Part shown: in pieces, positions 33,339-36,050 of the stretch
Numbering within the stretch: the first letter of the stretch is position 1
How the letters are laid out: each line of letters starts with the position of its first letter
NCBI GenBank assembly: GCA_007125435.1
Contig: SLDF01000036.1
Coordinates: 1 to 36,050, forward strand
Length of the DNA stretch: 36,050 nucleotides
Reading direction: 5' to 3'
Origin: Saprospiraceae bacterium
GTDB lineage: Bacteria > Bacteroidota > Bacteroidia > Chitinophagales > Saprospiraceae
Program-made: the position numbers and the translations under genes
The notes under the pieces: model-generated
The model's input: only the letters and a program-made list of their open reading frames with translations
Databases searched by the model: none
What the model was told of the DNA's origin: nothing

Positions 33339-34481
33339 ATGAAACAATTAAGTTATTTGATAATAGCTGGCGTTCTTGGGGGACTTGTAGTTTTAGGTGG
33401 TTCACACCTACTAACTAAAAACAACCAACAAGACATTGAAGAAAAGCCATTTGTGAGGATGGCAACAAATAACTCGGTTAATCTACCTTCATTTGATTTT
33501 ACCGAAGCCACATCCAGAACGCTGGATGGCGTTGTACACATCAAAGCTAAAGAAAGTCAGGAAAAAGCCATGCAGAGAAGACAGCAAAGACGAAGTCCAT
33601 TTAGCTTCTTTTTTGATGATGACTCATTTTTCTTTGGCGAGCCTAGAAGAAGACAAGGGACAGGTTCAGGTGTGATTTTGACAAAAGATGGATATATTGT
33701 AACCAATAATCACGTCATTGAGTTTGCTGATGAAGTGGAAGTGACCTTGCATGATAATAGACGTTTTGACGCGGAGATTATAGGTAGAGATCCTCAATCA
33801 GATATTGCTGTTTTAAAGGTTGATGCCAATGACTTAGCTCCCGTGTCACTGGGTGACAGCGATGAGATTAAAGTTGGCGAATGGGTACTGGCAGTAGGCA
33901 ACCCCTTCAACTTGACATCAACTGTGACAGCAGGTATTGTGTCAGCTAAGTCTAGAAGTCTGGGTGTAAACAGAAATCAAGGCGCCATAGAGTCTTTTAT
34001 CCAAACCGATGCTGCTGTAAATCCAGGAAATTCCGGAGGGGCACTCGTTGACAAAGATGGAAACTTAGTAGGAATCAATACAGCGATTGCCTCACAGACT
34101 GGTAGCTTTGCAGGTTATTCGTTTGCCATTCCGGTTAACATTGCCATCAAGATTGTTGATGACATCATTCAGTATGGCAGTTATCAGAGGGCTTATCTTG
34201 GAATTGGTATCACTAATCTTGACGGAGACTTTGCCAATGAATTGGGTGTAAACTTTACTACTGGTGTTGTTGTTATGGATGTATACGATGGAGGTTCAGC
34301 CCAGTATGGGGGATTATTGCCAAATGATATCATTACAAAAGTTGATACGCACACTATAAAGAATGTACCTGAGTTACAAGAGATAATTGGAAGATACAAA
34401 GTGGGTGAAACCATCGAAGTATATATTAACAGGAGAGGAAAAGAGATAGTGCTGCCAATCACATTAAGGTCAGCCTCATAA
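33339..34481 (+). CDS. HtrA/Deg-family serine protease
   Basis: The protein has 380 residues. An N-terminal hydrophobic segment (about 5-24, without a clear cleavage site) suggests a membrane-anchored periplasmic enzyme of the DegS/HtrA type. The trypsin-like domain (about 60-270) has the triad H125 in TNNHVIE, D155 in QSDIAVLK and S232 in NPGNSGGAL. An Arg/Phe-rich loop (RRQQRRSPFSFFFDDDSFFFG) at about 80-100 precedes the TGSGVIL strand. One PDZ domain (about 285-375) follows. Bacteroidota members often have two PDZ domains, so this is a shorter form. It would degrade or refold damaged envelope proteins. It is a single gene, ended by a shared terminator. Confidence 0.93.
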   Translation: MKQLSYLIIAGVLGGLVVLGGSHLLTKNNQQDIEEKPFVRMATNNSVNLPSFDFTEATSRTLDGVVHIKAKESQEKAMQRRQQRRSPFSFFFDDDSFFFGEPRRRQGTGSGVILTKDGYIVTNNHVIEFADEVEVTLHDNRRFDAEIIGRDPQSDIAVLKVDANDLAPVSLGDSDEIKVGEWVLAVGNPFNLTSTVTAGIVSAKSRSLGVNRNQGAIESFIQTDAAVNPGNSGGALVDKDGNLVGINTAIASQTGSFAGYSFAIPVNIAIKIVDDIIQYGSYQRAYLGIGITNLDGDFANELGVNFTTGVVVMDVYDGGSAQYGGLLPNDIITKVDTHTIKNVPELQEIIGRYKVGETIEVYINRRGKEIVLPITLRSAS

Positions 34482-34516
34482 AGATATTTAAGAAGTAGGT
34501 GTTTATAGTTAGATGG

Positions 34517-34560
34517 AACGTCCGTCTCCCTTCTCAAGGGAGCGGGCGTTTTTCTTTTTT
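34517..34560. terminator. Bidirectional terminator after the Deg protease
   Basis: A stem of 15 pairs with one bulged T runs from AACGTCCG and CTCCCTT to AAGGGAG and CGGGCGTT around a CTC loop. TTTTTCTTTTTT follows on the plus strand. The stem begins with AA, which reads as TT on the minus strand, so it may also serve the convergent gene. Confidence 0.88.
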
Positions 34561-34566
34561 ATGTAT

Positions 34567-35547
34567 TTATACGCCTTTACCTGAAAGAGTAGCGACGGTT
34601 TCAATGAGTTTGTTTTTATATTTTATCAGTCTGAAATAAGGGTGTATCTTAGCTCCAAAGCTTAGAAATACAGGAGCTACACCCTCTAACATACTGCCTT
34701 CAAAATCCAAAGTCTGCACACGTCCGGCATAAATCTGAATGACATGCCAATACAGTAAATTCAAAGCGCCTACATTCCCCAAGGATCGATCGACCCCACT
34801 GATTAAAACATAGACCTTCTCTTCGTCGCTAAATACCATGACACCGGCATAGACGCTTTCTCTATCGTCTACGGCCAGATGAATAGAAGCGCTTTGTCTT
34901 TCTGCTGCTGCATGGTAGAGCTTTTTCAAAAACGACCTTGGAATGGGAGAGTGACCTTCCTGATGCGCGAAAGATTTATTATGGATATCGTATAGCTTAT
35001 CAGGGTCAGTTGATGATATCACTTTTAGCTGGCGTTCAGCCTTCCTGATGTTTGTCCGTATATTACCTTTGAATTGTTCAAAGCATTTTTGAGGATCACT
35101 AATGTCTTCTATCAGAAAAGTGTATCTAATGCTCTGTCTATAGCCTTGCCATGTAAATGGCAAACTATCATCTATATCTGTGCTAGTCTGAATTATTGAT
35201 AAAGCTGCATGAGGCAGTGCGCTGACTAATGCGGTCTGGATTTCCCAACGCTGCATCTTTGTTTTGATGTATGTGCGCCGATCATCTTCTGGTAGACCTA
35301 TCCATGGACCTGAATAAGCTGTCATTAATGGTGGTAAGATCACAGACATGCCATAATATTTTTTTAAAACAAATGGCAGTGCACCTGTAACAGTGCCATC
35401 ATCTGATTGCACGATAACAGCTGACCATTCAGCACCATCGCTTACTATATCCAGCCACCAGTCCGACATGTACAGTGGCAAACCTGCCTGCTCAGAAGCC
35501 CAGCTGCGGTATTTGGCCTTGTCGACTGTTGCACTGTATTTTGACAT
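34567..35547 (-). CDS. FemAB/CelD-like GNAT acetyltransferase
   Basis: The protein has 326 residues, with no signal peptide and no TM. It resembles the Acetyltransf_6 (CelD/FemAB-like) group. An N-terminal half contains LPFVLKKYYGMSVILPPLMTAYSG. A GNAT-like half (about 150-320) contains NIRTNIRKAERQLKV, a beta-bulge region AGVMVFSDEEKVYVLISG, and the ending DFEGSMLEGVAPVFLSFGA, which is common in this group. The substrate is unknown; envelope or exopolysaccharide acyl or aminoacyl transfer is typical of relatives. It is a single minus-strand gene converging on the Deg protease. Confidence 0.75.
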   Translation of the reverse strand: MSKYSATVDKAKYRSWASEQAGLPLYMSDWWLDIVSDGAEWSAVIVQSDDGTVTGALPFVLKKYYGMSVILPPLMTAYSGPWIGLPEDDRRTYIKTKMQRWEIQTALVSALPHAALSIIQTSTDIDDSLPFTWQGYRQSIRYTFLIEDISDPQKCFEQFKGNIRTNIRKAERQLKVISSTDPDKLYDIHNKSFAHQEGHSPIPRSFLKKLYHAAAERQSASIHLAVDDRESVYAGVMVFSDEEKVYVLISGVDRSLGNVGALNLLYWHVIQIYAGRVQTLDFEGSMLEGVAPVFLSFGAKIHPYFRLIKYKNKLIETVATLSGKGV

Positions 35548-35721
35548 ATGGCAATATTACAGACTTAATTTGACCTATACAATAAAACAGACACAAGTAA
35601 GAACAACCATTAAGCGAACATTTAGATAAACGGAAGCCCTTATTAAGGGTAGCCGTCAGAAAATCTACTCAAATTTAGATTTGGTGTATTTTTTAGTCTA
35701 TCTTGTCGCATGATGACATTT

Positions 35722-35759
35722 AACCCTCTTTACGAATTTTTCAATGCATAATTCGTGTT
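35722..35759 (-). repeat. Short palindromic repeat family H, copy 2
   Basis: On the minus strand it reads AACACGAATTATGCATTG, then AAAAATTCGTAAAGAGGGTT. It matches 28144-28180 apart from a few substitutions and one extra base. The inner stem ACGAATT/AATTCGT is perfect. Confidence 0.6.
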
Positions 35760-35890
35760 AAACATAGCAAGTGAGTGTCTGTCATACTAAATTTTAAATG
35801 AAAAGAATGGATTGGGGTTGGTATTAAAGCTTTTTCCAATTCTGGTAAACAGTTGAAGAGTGCATTTCAAAATGTCGTATTTCTGGTCTC

Positions 35891-35980
35891 GCATCAGCGC
35901 TGCGCAACAGTGGCGACCCTAAGGGAGCCAGACCGGATGGAACGAATGTGGAAGCCGGGCCGACCGTTCAGGGAGCTGTG
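35891..35980 (+). repeat. REP-like repeat family E, diverged copy
   Basis: It begins GCATCAGCG and shares GTGGCGAC and GGAGCCAGAC with the left half of copy 1 at 967. The GAAACGTAGCGACCCC block and the long right hairpin are missing; a GAAACGAG segment lies further right. It is either a related subtype or a decayed copy. Confidence 0.4.
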
Positions 35981-36050
35981 AAACGAGTCTGAAAATAGCC
36001 GTCGTATGATCTAAGTCGAAGCTATTTTGAGTGAGATCGAAGAATAAAAA

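Larger units (their letters stand above)
35548..36050. other. Gene-free right end with palindromes
   Basis: Upstream of the acetyltransferase gene lie a nested hairpin at 35630-35656 (ACGG/CCGT outside CCCTT/AAGGG), a family H palindrome at 35722-35759 and a diverged family E element from 35891. Near the end AAAATAGC (35992-35999) faces GCTATTTT (36021-36028). No ORF is supported. Confidence 0.5.

Overview
The window looks like a chromosomal segment of a Bacteroidota bacterium. Three lines of evidence support this. Two secreted proteins end in type IX secretion (T9SS) sorting domains. A propeller/Y_Y_Y/LuxR-type membrane regulator of the Bacteroidota style is present. Many genes have no obvious Shine-Dalgarno, and several start with TTG or GTG. 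The order cannot be fixed from sequence alone; a marine or other environmental Saprospiria/Cytophagia-like organism is a reasonable guess. No rRNA, tRNA or CRISPR array was seen.

Region 1 (1-1495) has no genes and is packed with interspersed palindromic repeats, followed by an AT-rich leader in front of the first operon. Region 2 (1496-18772) is one long plus-strand operon with small gaps or stop/start overlaps, closed by a strong terminator. Its genes are, in order: a clan-A glycosidase-like domain fused to a predicted outer-membrane beta-barrel; a surface lipoprotein with glycan-binding-like modules; a GH16 laminarinase lipoprotein; a cytoplasmic beta-1,3-glucan phosphorylase (GH149-like); a GH17 lipoprotein; a GH30 lipoprotein; a GPH/MFS sugar transporter fused to a GH17 domain; a standalone cytoplasmic GH17; and a T9SS-secreted glycan-binding-like protein. 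A membrane-spanning regulator (18810-21506) follows.

The inferred pathway is use of a beta-1,3-glucan with beta-1,6 features (laminarin-like). GH16, GH17 and GH30 would trim the polymer at the surface or in the periplasm. The barrel fusion could provide outer-membrane passage. The transporter-GH17 fusion would import and trim oligosaccharides, and the phosphorylase would release glucose-1-phosphate. No SusC/SusD pair lies in the window, which makes the two fusions the most interesting part of the locus.

Region 3 (21507-28143) holds a T9SS-secreted protein of unknown role, an outer-membrane porin, a histidine kinase/OmpR-type regulator pair and a two-TM membrane protein, all on the minus strand. 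Region 4 (28144-36050) has a repeat-rich spacer, then housekeeping genes: a PlsC-like acyltransferase (minus), miaA and tex, an HtrA/Deg protease, and a FemAB/CelD-like acetyltransferase (minus). At least five distinct small repeat families recur in the spacers. Several have variable hairpins between conserved ends.
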